Positions 8,972 to 17,619 of a DNA stretch of 64,000 bases are shown one piece after another (position 1 is the stretch's first letter; each line of letters starts with the position of its first letter). The notes beneath the pieces were generated by a model. That model ran no database searches and had not been told where the DNA came from. It saw only the letters and a list, made by a program, of their open reading frames with translations. The translations under genes and the position numbers were made by a program. The stretch spans positions 5,208,001-5,272,000 of the forward strand of contig NZ_JACHMX010000001.1 in the NCBI RefSeq assembly GCF_014205155.1. The letters run 5' to 3'. Source of the DNA: Amycolatopsis umgeniensis. Lineage in GTDB: Bacteria; Actinomycetota; Actinomycetes; Mycobacteriales; Pseudonocardiaceae.

Positions 8972-9508
8972 ATGAGCGCTGTCGATCGGCTGGCGGCCGC
9001 CATGTCGAGGCAGGACGCCGCCATCACGGAGCAGCAGGAGCAGCGCGGGCTTCGGGAGCGGCACCTCGCCGACGCCAAGGCCCAGGCGATGGAAACCATG
9101 CAGAAGGACGCCGCCGTCCACGACAAGTACGCGGCTCACATGCAGGAACTGGGGAAGCGGAGCAAGGAGGCGGGCGGCTGGCTGACCGGCAAGACGACCG
9201 CCGACCGCAGCCACACGATGGGATTCGGCATCGAGGACGACGAGAAGCCGGACGCCCGGTTCGCCGAGTTCGGTGGCCGTCCCGATGCGTCGCGACAGGC
9301 GCCTCCGCCGCCTCCTCCGGTCGCGCCGGGGGTGCCCGGGATGCCGGCGACCGTGGACGTCCCGCCGCCTGCGGCGCCGACGCCCGCTCCGAGTGCCGGG
9401 GCGCCCGAAGAGCCTGGCACGCCCGCGCGTCGTCGAGGCCGTCACGCCCGCGACGACAAAGGCTTCGACGACGACGACTTCTCGAACAACTCGTGGATGG
9501 TCGACTGA
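8972..9508 (+). CDS. Small coiled-coil protein with acidic DDDDF..W C-terminus (copy B)
   Basis: A 178-residue protein, last gene of the second cassette, with a strong GGGAGG site before its ATG (29 bp after the large gene). The N-terminal 75 residues are predicted helical and charged, rich in Gln and Glu; then AGGWLTGKTTADR, which parallels AGGWATESTLGDK in copy A. A Pro-rich linker leads to RRRGRHARDDKGFDDDDFS and a terminal Trp segment. The shared AGGW and DDDDF..W motifs define an uncharacterised family. Role is unknown; fixed order beside the large WXG protein suggests a dedicated partner. Confidence 0.6.
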   Translation: MSAVDRLAAAMSRQDAAITEQQEQRGLRERHLADAKAQAMETMQKDAAVHDKYAAHMQELGKRSKEAGGWLTGKTTADRSHTMGFGIEDDEKPDARFAEFGGRPDASRQAPPPPPPVAPGVPGMPATVDVPPPAAPTPAPSAGAPEEPGTPARRRGRHARDDKGFDDDDFSNNSWMVD

Positions 9509-9525
9509 CCGCTTCACCGCACTTC

Positions 9526-9557
9526 AGGGCCCGGCTCACCAGAGCCGGGCCCTTCTT
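9526..9557 (+). terminator. Intrinsic-type terminator after cassette B
   Basis: Perfect 12-bp stem (AGGGCCCGGCTC and its complement) with a 4-nt loop, followed by TCTT. It lies 18 bp after the stop of the cassette. Confidence 0.75.
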
Positions 9558-9583
9558 GCTCACTCCGCTCGCCCGGCCCGCGT

Positions 9584-9728
9584 CGACTTTAGCGGGCTAA
9601 TCGCGATCCGGCGGCGGGGTGCGCTCGCCTGGGGCGGGGCGACTTTAGCGGGCTAAACGTGACGCGTAGGAAGGCTAAGTAACCGGGCGCGCGTCCGGGG
9701 CCCGGATCGCGTTTAGCCCGCTAAACGC
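9584..9728. repeat. Array of three dispersed palindromes
   Basis: Centres near 9594.5, 9650.5 and 9718.5 (spacing 56 and 68). The first two are in forward orientation (GCGAC...CGCGATC), the third is reversed. G+C-rich spacers begin with CGGCGGCGGGG. They fill the gap between the convergent cassette B and hydrolase genes. Confidence 0.9.
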
Positions 9729-9748
9729 AGGTCGGCCGGGGGAGCAGG

Positions 9749-10573
9749 TCAGGCGGCGGGCTCGTCCTGGGCTTCGATGGGGGCGCGCTTGACGTCGGCG
9801 TCCAGGAGGGGCTGGTACTTCGTCGTCCCCGTCAGGTGAGTGAGGAAGAACGCGGTGAACAGCGCCCTCGTCAGCTGCTGGGTCCCGCGGTGCGGCTTCC
9901 CGTGCAGCAGCAGCTGGCTCCAGTGCTTGCCTTCGGTGACACCGAGGTGCGACGACTTCCCGAGCGTCCGCAGCTGCACCGGCCCGCCCCACGCGTCCGC
10001 GATGGCCTCGGCATGTCCGACAGGCGGCGCGACCAGGTCTTCGCTCGCCGCGAGGTGCAGGCCGGGCACGGTCACCGACTGGGCGGACACCGTCGCCGGC
10101 GGCAGCGTCTGGGCGGGAGTGATGGTCGCGACAGCGCGAATCTGGGGGCGCTCGCCGTTCTCAGCCGCCTGAGCGGCGGCGAGGATGGCCGAGCCGCCAC
10201 CGGTCGAGTGCCCGGCCAGGCCGAGCTTCGCCGGGTCGACGCTGATGCCGTCCGGTCCGAGGCGGACCGTCGTGATCAGGTCGAGCGTGGTGAGCAGGTC
10301 GCCGGCCAGCAGCCGGTGCGACGGCAGCGGCCCGCGCTGAGTGGCCGGAGCCGCCGCGACGATTCCCCAGCTCGCGAGGTGCCGGAGCAGGTGCCGGTAG
10401 CTCCCTGTCGGCTGCAGCCATCCGTGCCCGAACGCGATCGCGGGCAGACCGAGCCCGGATCGGGGCGTGAACACGACGCCGGGCAGTCCGACCAGGGCGA
10501 GGTTGCCGCGCAGCACCTCGTGCGGACCTGGGTGGGACAGCTCCGCGAGCAGCTGTTTGGGCTTGCTGGCCAT
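9749..10573 (-). CDS. Alpha/beta hydrolase, chlorophyllase/dienelactone-hydrolase-like
   Basis: A 274-residue serine hydrolase. The nucleophile elbow is GHSTGGG, the acid is likely Asp in ASEDLVAPP, and the His is in KSSHLGV. AFGHGWLQPTGSYRH provides the oxyanion-hole region. The fold resembles the chlorophyllase/PET-hydrolase-like group of actinobacteria, but no secretion signal is seen, so it is probably cytoplasmic. Substrate unknown, likely an ester. ATG start. It is transcribed away from glmS, sharing a ~130-bp divergent region that contains one dispersed palindrome. Confidence 0.8.
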   Translation of the reverse strand: MASKPKQLLAELSHPGPHEVLRGNLALVGLPGVVFTPRSGLGLPAIAFGHGWLQPTGSYRHLLRHLASWGIVAAAPATQRGPLPSHRLLAGDLLTTLDLITTVRLGPDGISVDPAKLGLAGHSTGGGSAILAAAQAAENGERPQIRAVATITPAQTLPPATVSAQSVTVPGLHLAASEDLVAPPVGHAEAIADAWGGPVQLRTLGKSSHLGVTEGKHWSQLLLHGKPHRGTQQLTRALFTAFFLTHLTGTTKYQPLLDADVKRAPIEAQDEPAA

Positions 10574-10624
10574 GTTCGTGACCTTACTGCCCGCACCCGC
10601 GTCCGGCCCGCGCGCCGCCCCGCG

Positions 10625-10650
10625 GATCGCGTTTAGCCCGCTAAACGCGA
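10625..10650 (-). repeat. Dispersed palindrome upstream of glmS
   Basis: Reverse-oriented copy (GATCGCG-TTTAGCCCGCTAAA-CGCGA) in the divergent region between the hydrolase and glmS, about 50 bp before the glmS start. It shows that copies are not restricted to gene 3' ends. Confidence 0.9.
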
Positions 10651-10688
10651 GTGCGGGCGCCCGCGCGAAACGGCCGGATTTCCGTCGT

Positions 10689-10694
10689 TAGGCT
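10689..10694 (+). promoter_or_regulatory. Candidate -10 of a leaderless glmS transcript
   Basis: TAGGCT ends 7 nt before the GTG start, the spacing typical of leaderless actinobacterial mRNAs. tsaB has the same hexamer at nearly the same distance. No convincing -35 box is seen. Confidence 0.45.
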
Positions 10695-10701
10695 GGTGGC
10701 C

Positions 10702-12564
10702 GTGTGTGGAATCGTGGGATACGTAGGACACCGCCCGGCTCTGGACGTCGTCATCGGCGGCCTGCGCAGGATGGAGTACCGCGGCTATGACTCGGCAGGC
10801 GTGGCGGTCCTCGACGGCGCCGGCGCGCTGAACGTCGAGCGCAAGGCAGGCCGCCTGGCCAACCTGGAGAACCAGCTCGAAACCGTCGGCAGGGACGCCT
10901 TCACCGGCACCGCCGGGATGGGCCACACCCGCTGGGCCACCCACGGCGCCCCGGTCGACCGCAACTCGCACCCGCACCGCGACGCCTCCCAGCGCGTCGC
11001 CGTCGTGCACAACGGCATCATCGAGAACTTCGCCGCCCTGCGCTCCGAGCTCGAGGCCGACGGCGTCGAGATGGCGAGCGACACCGACTCCGAGACCGCC
11101 GCGCACCTCATCTCCCGCGCCTACGCCGAGGGCGACACTAAGGGCGACTTCCCGGCCAGCGTCGCCGCGGTCTGCCGTCGTCTCGAAGGCGCGTTCACCC
11201 TGGTCGTGACCATCGCCGACCAGCCGGACACCATCGTCGCCGCCCGTCGCTCCTCGCCGCTGGTCGTCGGCGTGGGAGAAGGCGAGCACTTCGTCGCTTC
11301 CGACGTCGCCGCGTTCATCGAGCACACCCGCGAGGCCGTCGAACTCGGCCAGGACCAGCTCGTCGTGATCACCCGCGAGGGGTACGAGGTCACGGACTTC
11401 CACGGCGACGCCGCCCAGGCCAAGCCGTTCACCGTCGACTGGGACCTCTCGGCCGCGGAAAAGGGCGGCCACGAGTACTTCATGCTCAAGGAGATCGAGG
11501 AGCAGCCGGAAGCGCTGGCGAACACGCTGCGCGGTCACTTCGACGGCGGCCGGATCATCCTCGACGAGCAGCGCATCTCCGATCAGGACCTGCGTGACGT
11601 CGACAAGGTCTTCGTCGTCGCCTGTGGTTCCGCGTACCACTCGGGCCTCGTCGCCAAGTACGCCATCGAGCACTGGTGCCGCCTCCCCGTCGAGGTCGAG
11701 CTGGCCAGCGAGTTCCGCTATCGCGACCCCGTGCTGGACCGCGCGACCCTGGTCGTCGCCGTCTCGCAGTCGGGCGAGACCGCGGACACCCTCGAAGCCG
11801 TCCGCCACGCGCGCGAGCAGAAGGCGCGTGTCCTGGCCGTCTGCAACACCAACGGCGCGCAGATCCCGCGCGAGTCGGACGCGGTCCTCTACACGCATGC
11901 CGGTCCGGAGATCGGCGTCGCTTCGACCAAGGCCTTCCTCGCGCAGATCGCGGCCAACTATCTGGTCGGCCTGGCGCTCGCGCAGGCCCGTGGCACGAAG
12001 TACCCGGACGAGGTCGCCCGCGAGTTCGCCGAGCTCGAGGCCATGCCCGCCGCGGTGCAGAAGGTCCTGTCCACTGTGGACCAGGTCCGCGACCTCGGCC
12101 GCCGGATCGCCGACTCGAAGGCCGTGCTGTTCCTCGGCCGTCACGTCGGTTTCCCGGTCGCCCTCGAAGGTGCGCTGAAGCTCAAGGAACTGGCGTACAT
12201 GCACGCCGAAGGCTTCGCCGCCGGTGAGCTCAAGCACGGCCCGATCGCGCTGATCGAAGACGGCCTGCCCGTCGTCGTGGTGATGCCGTCGCCGAAGGGG
12301 CGCGCGGTGCTGCACTCGAAGCTGGTGTCGAACATCAGCGAGATCCAGGCGCGCGGCGCCCGCACGATCGTGATCGCGGAGGAGGGCGACGAAACCGTCC
12401 GCCCGTTCGCCGACGAGCTGATCGAGATCCCGGCCGTGCCGACGCTGCTGCAGCCGCTGGTTTCGACGGTTCCGCTGCAGGTGCTGGCGGCGGAGATCGC
12501 CCGCACCCGCGGGTACGACGTCGACAAGCCGCGTAACCTGGCGAAGTCGGTCACCGTCGAGTAA
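10702..12564 (+). CDS. glmS: Glutamine--fructose-6-phosphate aminotransferase
   Basis: Makes glucosamine-6-phosphate from fructose-6-phosphate and glutamine, the first step to UDP-GlcNAc for peptidoglycan. 620 residues, the usual length. The N-terminal glutamine amidotransferase domain begins with the catalytic Cys right after the initiator (VCGIVGYVG), which fixes the GTG 10702 start although the frame is open further upstream. GHTRWATHG and HNGIIEN follow. Two SIS domains contain CGSAYHSG, SQSGETADTL and EGALKLKELAYMHAEGF, ending with the canonical DKPRNLAKSVTVE. No ribozyme-like leader is expected or seen. The next gene follows after 14 nt. Confidence 0.97.
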   Translation: MCGIVGYVGHRPALDVVIGGLRRMEYRGYDSAGVAVLDGAGALNVERKAGRLANLENQLETVGRDAFTGTAGMGHTRWATHGAPVDRNSHPHRDASQRVAVVHNGIIENFAALRSELEADGVEMASDTDSETAAHLISRAYAEGDTKGDFPASVAAVCRRLEGAFTLVVTIADQPDTIVAARRSSPLVVGVGEGEHFVASDVAAFIEHTREAVELGQDQLVVITREGYEVTDFHGDAAQAKPFTVDWDLSAAEKGGHEYFMLKEIEEQPEALANTLRGHFDGGRIILDEQRISDQDLRDVDKVFVVACGSAYHSGLVAKYAIEHWCRLPVEVELASEFRYRDPVLDRATLVVAVSQSGETADTLEAVRHAREQKARVLAVCNTNGAQIPRESDAVLYTHAGPEIGVASTKAFLAQIAANYLVGLALAQARGTKYPDEVAREFAELEAMPAAVQKVLSTVDQVRDLGRRIADSKAVLFLGRHVGFPVALEGALKLKELAYMHAEGFAAGELKHGPIALIEDGLPVVVVMPSPKGRAVLHSKLVSNISEIQARGARTIVIAEEGDETVRPFADELIEIPAVPTLLQPLVSTVPLQVLAAEIARTRGYDVDKPRNLAKSVTVE

Positions 12565-12578
12565 AGACCGGAGGCGTC

Positions 12579-14024
12579 GTGCAGGGAATCTGGACCACGG
12601 AACGGATTCGCGCGGCGGAGGACCGGTTGCTCGCCGTCACTCCCGACGGCGTGCTCATGCGACGCGCGGCGTTCGGCCTCGCGGTGCACGCCGCGGAGAT
12701 GCTGGAAGACCACACGGGTTCGGTGTCCGGGCGGCGGGTGACGTTGCTCGTCGGGTCGGGGAACAACGGCGGTGACGCCTTGTGGGCCGGCGCATTCCTT
12801 CGCCGTCGCAACGTGGCCGTCTCGGCGATCCTGTTGAAGCCCGAACGCGCTCACGGGCCTGGTTTGGCCGCTTTGAAGCGATCCGGCGGAAGGATTGTGT
12901 CCGTTGAGGACGGTCCACAGTGGATTAGCCGGGCCGACCTCGTCCTCGACGGGATCGTCGGGATTTCGGCGCGAGGACCCTTGCGGACGGATGCCGCCGC
13001 GCTGCTGGAGCACGTGAGCGCACCGATCTTGGCCGTCGATCTGCCGAGTGGGGTGGATCCGGACACCGGCGCCGTCGACGGGCCGGCGGTCGTCGCCGAC
13101 CGCACGGTCACTTTCGGCGCGCTCAAACCGGTGCACGCTCTCGCACCCGCCTCCTGCGGCGAGATCGCCCTGGTCGACATCGGCTTGCGGCCGGAACTCG
13201 GCGAACCCGATCTGCGGCGGCTCGACACGGCCGACGTCGCCGCGGCGTGGCCGGTGCCCGGGCCGGGCGACGACAAGTACAGCCAAGGTGTGGTCGGGGT
13301 GGCCGCGGGATCCGCGACGTACCCGGGTGCGGCCGTGCTCGCGGCGGGCGCCGCCGTGCGGGCGACGTCCGGGCTGGTGCGGTACGCCGGGCACGCCGCG
13401 GATGTGGTGCGCGGACACTGGCCCGAGGTCATCGCGACGGGGTCGGTGACCGATGCCGGACGGGTGCAGGCGTGGGTCGTCGGGCCGGGGATCGGGACAG
13501 GGCACGAGGGGCGGGAAGTGCTGAGGTTCGTCCTCGGGCGCGGGGTGCCGGTGTGCGCGGACGCCGACGCGACGACGATCATCGCGCGCTCGCCCGACGT
13601 GCTCGACGCGCGCGACCCGGACACGCCGCTTTTGCTGACCCCGCACGCGGGGGAGTTCGAGCGGCTGATGGGTTCACCGCCGGGAGCGGATCGGGTCGCG
13701 GCGGCGCGGGCGGCCGCGCGGAAGTACGACGCGGTCGTGCTCTTGAAGGGGCACTGCACGGTGGTCGCGGCGCCGGACGGCCGCGTGCTGGTGAACACGC
13801 CGCGGGGATCGTGGCTCGCGACGGCGGGTTCGGGGGACGTGCTGTCCGGTCTGGCCGGGGCGCTGCTCGCCGCCGGGCTCGACCCGTGGCTGGCGGCGGG
13901 TGCCGCCGCGCACGTCCACTCCCTTGCCGGGTCGCTGGCCGCCGACGGCGCGCCGACCTCGGCGTCCGGCATCCTCGGTGCCGTCTCGGACGCCATTCGC
14001 GCCGTCCGTTCCCTGGTGCCCTGA
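12579..14024 (+). CDS. nnr: Bifunctional NAD(P)H-hydrate epimerase / ADP-dependent dehydratase
   Basis: Repairs damaged hydrated NAD(P)H. The N-terminal YjeF_N epimerase domain has VGSGNNGGDALW and DLPSGVDPDTG; the C-terminal ribokinase-like dehydratase domain has LTPHAGEFERL, KGHCTVV and the GSGDVLSG loop containing the catalytic Asp. 481 residues, usual for the fused form. GTG start with GACCGGAGG upstream, 14 nt after glmS, so likely cotranscribed. In mycobacteria and streptomycetes this gene also sits between glmS and alr; here a sugar operon separates it from alr. Confidence 0.93.
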   Translation: MQGIWTTERIRAAEDRLLAVTPDGVLMRRAAFGLAVHAAEMLEDHTGSVSGRRVTLLVGSGNNGGDALWAGAFLRRRNVAVSAILLKPERAHGPGLAALKRSGGRIVSVEDGPQWISRADLVLDGIVGISARGPLRTDAAALLEHVSAPILAVDLPSGVDPDTGAVDGPAVVADRTVTFGALKPVHALAPASCGEIALVDIGLRPELGEPDLRRLDTADVAAAWPVPGPGDDKYSQGVVGVAAGSATYPGAAVLAAGAAVRATSGLVRYAGHAADVVRGHWPEVIATGSVTDAGRVQAWVVGPGIGTGHEGREVLRFVLGRGVPVCADADATTIIARSPDVLDARDPDTPLLLTPHAGEFERLMGSPPGADRVAAARAAARKYDAVVLLKGHCTVVAAPDGRVLVNTPRGSWLATAGSGDVLSGLAGALLAAGLDPWLAAGAAAHVHSLAGSLAADGAPTSASGILGAVSDAIRAVRSLVP

Positions 14025-14027
14025 CCT

Positions 14028-14094
14028 GCATTTAGCGGGCTAAACGCGCTCTGCGGGCACCTGCCCCCAGAACGCGATTAGCGGGCTAAACGCA
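14028..14094. repeat. Pair of dispersed palindromes after nnr
   Basis: Centres near 14037.5 and 14083.5 (46 bp apart). The second has CGCGATTAGC on its left, so its ends look mixed. They begin 4 bp after the nnr stop. Confidence 0.85.
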
Positions 14095-14139
14095 CGTCGT
14101 CGGGCGGAAGGGCGAGGTGAGGAAAATGCCGAAGTTATC

Positions 14140-14156
14140 GAGTTACATGTTAACTC
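14140..14156. promoter_or_regulatory. Candidate operator for the DeoR-type regulator
   Basis: Inverted repeat GAGTTA-N5-TAACTC in an unusually A+T-rich patch upstream of the sugar operon, with a possible -10 (TAATCT) just downstream. Autoregulation by the DeoR protein is inference. Confidence 0.45.
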
Positions 14157-14184
14157 CGGGCGAATAATCTGGTAAGAAGCAGGT

Positions 14185-14253
14185 GTGAGCGCCGACACCC
14201 ACCCCGCCGAGACCGCGATGGTCCGGGTCGTGAACGGTGTCGCCCATGTCTAA
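14185..14253 (+). CDS. Possible 22-residue leader peptide upstream of the DeoR gene
   Basis: GTG start preceded by AAGAAGCAGG; the frame encodes 22 residues and its TAA lies 5 nt inside the DeoR coding region (ATG 14246). The arrangement would couple translation of the regulator to the leader. There is no recognisable run of regulatory codons, and the frame could be fortuitous. Confidence 0.3.
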   Translation: MSADTHPAETAMVRVVNGVAHV

Positions 14254-15061
14254 GACCAGGCCTTCGGACGCCGCCGTCGAGCACCGGCGCCAGGAGATCC
14301 TCGATCACGTCATCGCCACCGGCGAGGTCCGCATCGACGACCTCACCACTCGCTTCGGCGTCAGCCTGATGACGATGCACCGCGACCTCGACGACCTCGC
14401 CGAGCGCCGTCTCCTCCGCAAACTGCGTGGCAAGGTCGAGGCCTACCCGGCGACGACCATGGAGTCGGCCGCCCGTTTCCGTGACACTTTCAACCAGGCC
14501 ACGAAGGACGCACTGGGCGAGGCCGCCGCGGCGCACGTCCACGCCGGCCAGACGGTCTTCATCGACGATTCGACGACGCTCTTCCCGCTCGTCCGCCGCC
14601 TCGGCGCGATCGAAGACCTCACCGTCATCACCAACTCGCTCGAAGCCGCCCGCATCCTCGGCCCGGTCAAGACCGTCGTGGTGGTACTCGCCGGCGGCAA
14701 GTACCACCACGAGTTCGACTCGTGCGCGGGCCCGGACGTCCTCGCGTTCCTCGAGCGCACTCACGCCGACATCGCGTTCGTCTCCGTCGCCGCGGTCGCC
14801 GTCGGTCGCCTGTTCCACCCTGTCCAGGACTACGCCGCGCTCAAGAAGGCCGCGCTGCGCACCGCGAGCCACAACGTCCTGGTCGTCGACAACTCCAAGT
14901 TCGGCCGCACGGCCACCTTCGCGCACGGCGACATCGGCGACTACGACCTCCTGATCACCGACGATCTGACGCCGACCGAGGAGATCGAGGCCGCGCTGAA
15001 CGCGGGAACGGCCATCGAGCAGATCGAATGCGATCCGGAAGGGCCGGAATATGAAATCTGA
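14246..15061 (+). CDS. DeoR-family transcriptional regulator of the sugar operon
   Basis: A 271-residue repressor-type protein. The N-terminal winged helix carries [16 protein letters not shown] and [16 protein letters not shown], the signature DeoR helix-turn-helix. The C-terminal sugar-phosphate sensor domain (DeoRC) has [32 protein letters not shown] and [11 protein letters not shown]. It overlaps xylulokinase by 11 nt and probably responds to a phosphorylated sugar such as xylulose-5-phosphate; this is inference from context. ATG 14246 is preferred to GTG 14237. Confidence 0.88.
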   Translation: MSKTRPSDAAVEHRRQEILDHVIATGEVRIDDLTTRFGVSLMTMHRDLDDLAERRLLRKLRGKVEAYPATTMESAARFRDTFNQATKDALGEAAAAHVHAGQTVFIDDSTTLFPLVRRLGAIEDLTVITNSLEAARILGPVKTVVVVLAGGKYHHEFDSCAGPDVLAFLERTHADIAFVSVAAVAVGRLFHPVQDYAALKKAALRTASHNVLVVDNSKFGRTATFAHGDIGDYDLLITDDLTPTEEIEAALNAGTAIEQIECDPEGPEYEI

Positions 15062-16478
15062 TCTGGTCGCCGGAATCGACTCGTCGACCCAGTCGACGAA
15101 GGTCGTCGTCTGCGACGCGAACACCGGCGAGATCGTCCGCACCGGCCGCGCTTCGCACCCTGACGGCACCGAGGTCGCCCCCTCCGCGTGGTGGGACGCG
15201 TTCCGCGAGGCCACGGACGGCCTGCTCGACGGCGTCGGCGCCATCGGCATCGGCGGTCAGCAGCACGGCATGGTCACCCTCGACGAAGCCGGAGAGGTCG
15301 TCCGGCCCGCGTTGCTGTGGAACGACACCCGGTCCGCGAAGGCCGCCGAAGACCTCGGCGGCGAACTCGGTCCCGAGAACTGGGCGAAGTCCGTCGGCTC
15401 GCTGCCGGTGGCCAGCTTCACCGTCACGAAGCTGCGGTGGATGGCGGAGAACGAGCCCGAGCTGGCCGATCGCGTCGCCCGCGTCCTCCTCCCACACGAT
15501 TGGCTGACCTGGCGGCTGCTGGGCGACGGCGCCGAGCCGGTCACCGACCGCGGCGACGCCTCCGGCACTGGGTACTTCTCGCCCGCGACCGGCGAATACC
15601 GCCAAGACCTCCTCGCGCACGCCTTCGGCGGCCGCACTCCCGAGCTGCCCAAGGTCCTCGGCCCCGCCGAAGCCGCGGGCCACACGCCGGACGGGATCCT
15701 GGTCTCGGCGGGGACAGGCGACAACATGGCCGCCGCGCTCGGCCTCGAACTGGCTCCCGGTGACGTCGTGGTCTCGCTGGGCACCAGCGGCACCGTCTTC
15801 GGCGTCTCAGAGGCCGCGAGCGCCGACCCGTCCGGCATCGTCGCCGGATTCGCCGACGCCACCGGCCGTTTCCTGCCGCTCGCCTGCACCCTCAACGCCG
15901 CCCGCGTGCTCACCGCCACGTCCGCGATGCTCGGCGTCGAACTCGCGGAGTTCGACAAGCTGGCGCTCGCGGCCGCGCCGGGCTCCGGCGGTCTCACCTT
16001 CCTGCCGTACCTCGACGGTGAGCGGACGCCGAACCTCCCGGACGCCAAGGGCACCCTCTTCGGCCTGTCCCGCGCGAACATGACGCCCGAGAACCTCGCC
16101 CGCGCCGCCGTCGAAGGCATGTTGTGCGGCCTCGCCGCCGGTCTCGACGCCCTGCGCGAACAGGGGCTCGAAGTCCGCCGAGTGCTCCTGATCGGCGGCG
16201 GCGCGCAGTCGGCCGCCGTCCGGGCTGTCGCGCCGATCGTGTTCGGCGTCCCCGTCGTCATCCCCGAGGTCGCCGAGTACGTCGCGGTCGGCGCCGCGCG
16301 GCAGGCGGCCTGGGCCCTCGCTTCCAGCACGGCACCTCCCCGCTGGCAGAAAGACCACGGCACCACCCCGCTCGAACCGACCGAGGCGGACCGCGCCGAG
16401 GGACACCGGATCCAGCAACGGCATCTCGAGGCCCGCGAACTCGGGCACGGCATTTCCGCGAAACCGAAAGAGGACTGA
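15051..16478 (+). CDS. xylB: Xylulokinase (FGGY family)
   Basis: Phosphorylates D-xylulose to xylulose-5-phosphate, feeding the pentose phosphate pathway. 475 residues. FGGY-kinase features: the N-terminal phosphate-binding [26 protein letters not shown] with the xylulokinase QHG, LWNDTRS, the ATP site [10 protein letters not shown], and LLIGGGAQS near the end. Starts 11 nt before the DeoR stop. There is no xylose isomerase nearby, so the source substrate may be a polyol such as arabitol or xylitol, oxidised elsewhere. Confidence 0.88.
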   Translation: MKSDLVAGIDSSTQSTKVVVCDANTGEIVRTGRASHPDGTEVAPSAWWDAFREATDGLLDGVGAIGIGGQQHGMVTLDEAGEVVRPALLWNDTRSAKAAEDLGGELGPENWAKSVGSLPVASFTVTKLRWMAENEPELADRVARVLLPHDWLTWRLLGDGAEPVTDRGDASGTGYFSPATGEYRQDLLAHAFGGRTPELPKVLGPAEAAGHTPDGILVSAGTGDNMAAALGLELAPGDVVVSLGTSGTVFGVSEAASADPSGIVAGFADATGRFLPLACTLNAARVLTATSAMLGVELAEFDKLALAAAPGSGGLTFLPYLDGERTPNLPDAKGTLFGLSRANMTPENLARAAVEGMLCGLAAGLDALREQGLEVRRVLLIGGGAQSAAVRAVAPIVFGVPVVIPEVAEYVAVGAARQAAWALASSTAPPRWQKDHGTTPLEPTEADRAEGHRIQQRHLEARELGHGISAKPKED

Positions 16479-16482
16479 ACCG

Positions 16483-17574
16483 ATGGCCACGATCACCTAC
16501 GACAAGGCGACCCGGCGCTACGCCGGTTCCGAGCGGCCCGCCGTGGACGCACTCGAACTCGAGATCGCCGACGGCGAATTCCTCGTGCTGGTCGGGCCTT
16601 CCGGCTGTGGCAAGTCCACCAGCCTGCGGATGCTCGCCGGCCTCGAGGACATCGACGAAGGCGCCGTGTGGATCGGCGACCGCGACGTCACGCAGCTGCC
16701 GCCGCGCGCCCGCGACATCGCGATGGTGTTCCAGAACTACGCGCTGTACCCGCATATGACCGTCGGCCAGAACATGGGCTTCGCGCTCAAGATCGCGGGC
16801 CGCCCGGCTTCGGAGATCAAGCAGAAGGTGCTCGACGCGGCCAAGCTGCTCGACATCGAGCAGTATCTCGACCGCAAGCCGAAGGCGCTCTCCGGTGGTC
16901 AGCGCCAGCGTGTCGCGATGGGCCGCGCCATCGTGCGTGAGCCGCAGGTCTTCCTGATGGACGAGCCGCTGTCGAACCTCGACGCGAAGCTGCGTGTCTC
17001 CACGCGTACGCAGATCGCCGCGCTGCAGCGCCGTCTCGGCGTCACCACCGTGTACGTCACGCACGACCAGGTCGAGGCCATGACGATGGGCGACCGGGTC
17101 GCGGTCCTCTCCGACGGTCTCCTGCAGCAGTGCGACACCCCGCGCGCGCTGTACGACAAGCCCGCAAACGCTTTCGTCGCCGGATTCATCGGCTCGCCCG
17201 CGATGAACCTCGTCACCGCGAAGCTCACCGAAGACGGTGCGGAGCTCGGTGGCGCGCGGGTGCCGCTGACCCGCGAGATCCTCGCCAAGGCTTCGGGCGA
17301 CACGGTCACCCTCGGCTTCCGGCCGGAGTCGCTCGAGGTGACGACCAGCGAAGACGGCACGCTGCCGATCAAGGTCGACCTCGTCGAGGAGCTCGGCTCG
17401 GACGCGTACGTCTACGGCAAGCTCGCCGAGACCGACGCCGAGGGCACGAAGTCGAACGTCGTCACCCGGGTCGACCCGCGTAAGCCGCCGACCATGGGCG
17501 ACACCCTGCACCTGCGGATCCGTCCCGACGAGCTGCACGTGTTCTCCGCCACTGACGGGGCGCGCCTGTCCTGA
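16483..17574 (+). CDS. Sugar ABC transporter ATPase, MsiK/UgpC type
   Basis: A 363-residue nucleotide-binding subunit of a carbohydrate importer. Walker A GPSGCGKST, Q-loop FQNYALYPHMTV, signature LSGGQRQRVAMGRA, Walker B VFLMDEPLSNLD and switch TVYVTHDQVEAMTM are complete. The C-terminal TOBE-type domain is typical of MsiK/MalK/UgpC. No permease or binding-protein genes lie beside it, so like MsiK of streptomycetes it may serve several transporters. It follows xylB after 4 nt, tying its expression to pentose use. Confidence 0.9.
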   Translation: MATITYDKATRRYAGSERPAVDALELEIADGEFLVLVGPSGCGKSTSLRMLAGLEDIDEGAVWIGDRDVTQLPPRARDIAMVFQNYALYPHMTVGQNMGFALKIAGRPASEIKQKVLDAAKLLDIEQYLDRKPKALSGGQRQRVAMGRAIVREPQVFLMDEPLSNLDAKLRVSTRTQIAALQRRLGVTTVYVTHDQVEAMTMGDRVAVLSDGLLQQCDTPRALYDKPANAFVAGFIGSPAMNLVTAKLTEDGAELGGARVPLTREILAKASGDTVTLGFRPESLEVTTSEDGTLPIKVDLVEELGSDAYVYGKLAETDAEGTKSNVVTRVDPRKPPTMGDTLHLRIRPDELHVFSATDGARLS

Positions 17575-17584
17575 GCCCGCTCGT

Positions 17585-17619
17585 GGGAAACTGGTGGTCG
17601 TTATGACCGCCAGTTTCCC
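17585..17619 (+). promoter_or_regulatory. Strong RNA hairpin enclosing the alr start codon
   Basis: Left arm GGGAAACTGGTGGTC (17585-17599), loop GTTAT, right arm 17605-17619: 15 bp, all paired with one G-U. The ATG at 17603-17605 is in the loop and closing pair. It could block initiation or act as an attenuator; no U-run follows. Confidence 0.6.

Noticed and set aside
1..9508. Complete ESX secretion locus
   Set aside because: Only substrate-like genes are visible; no FtsK/SpoIIIE-type ATPase, EccB/D/E or mycosin gene is in the window.
10574..10701. glmS ribozyme in the leader
   Set aside because: The glmS start is preceded 7 nt away by a -10-like box, suggesting a leaderless mRNA; no ribozyme core, and the class is typical of Firmicutes.
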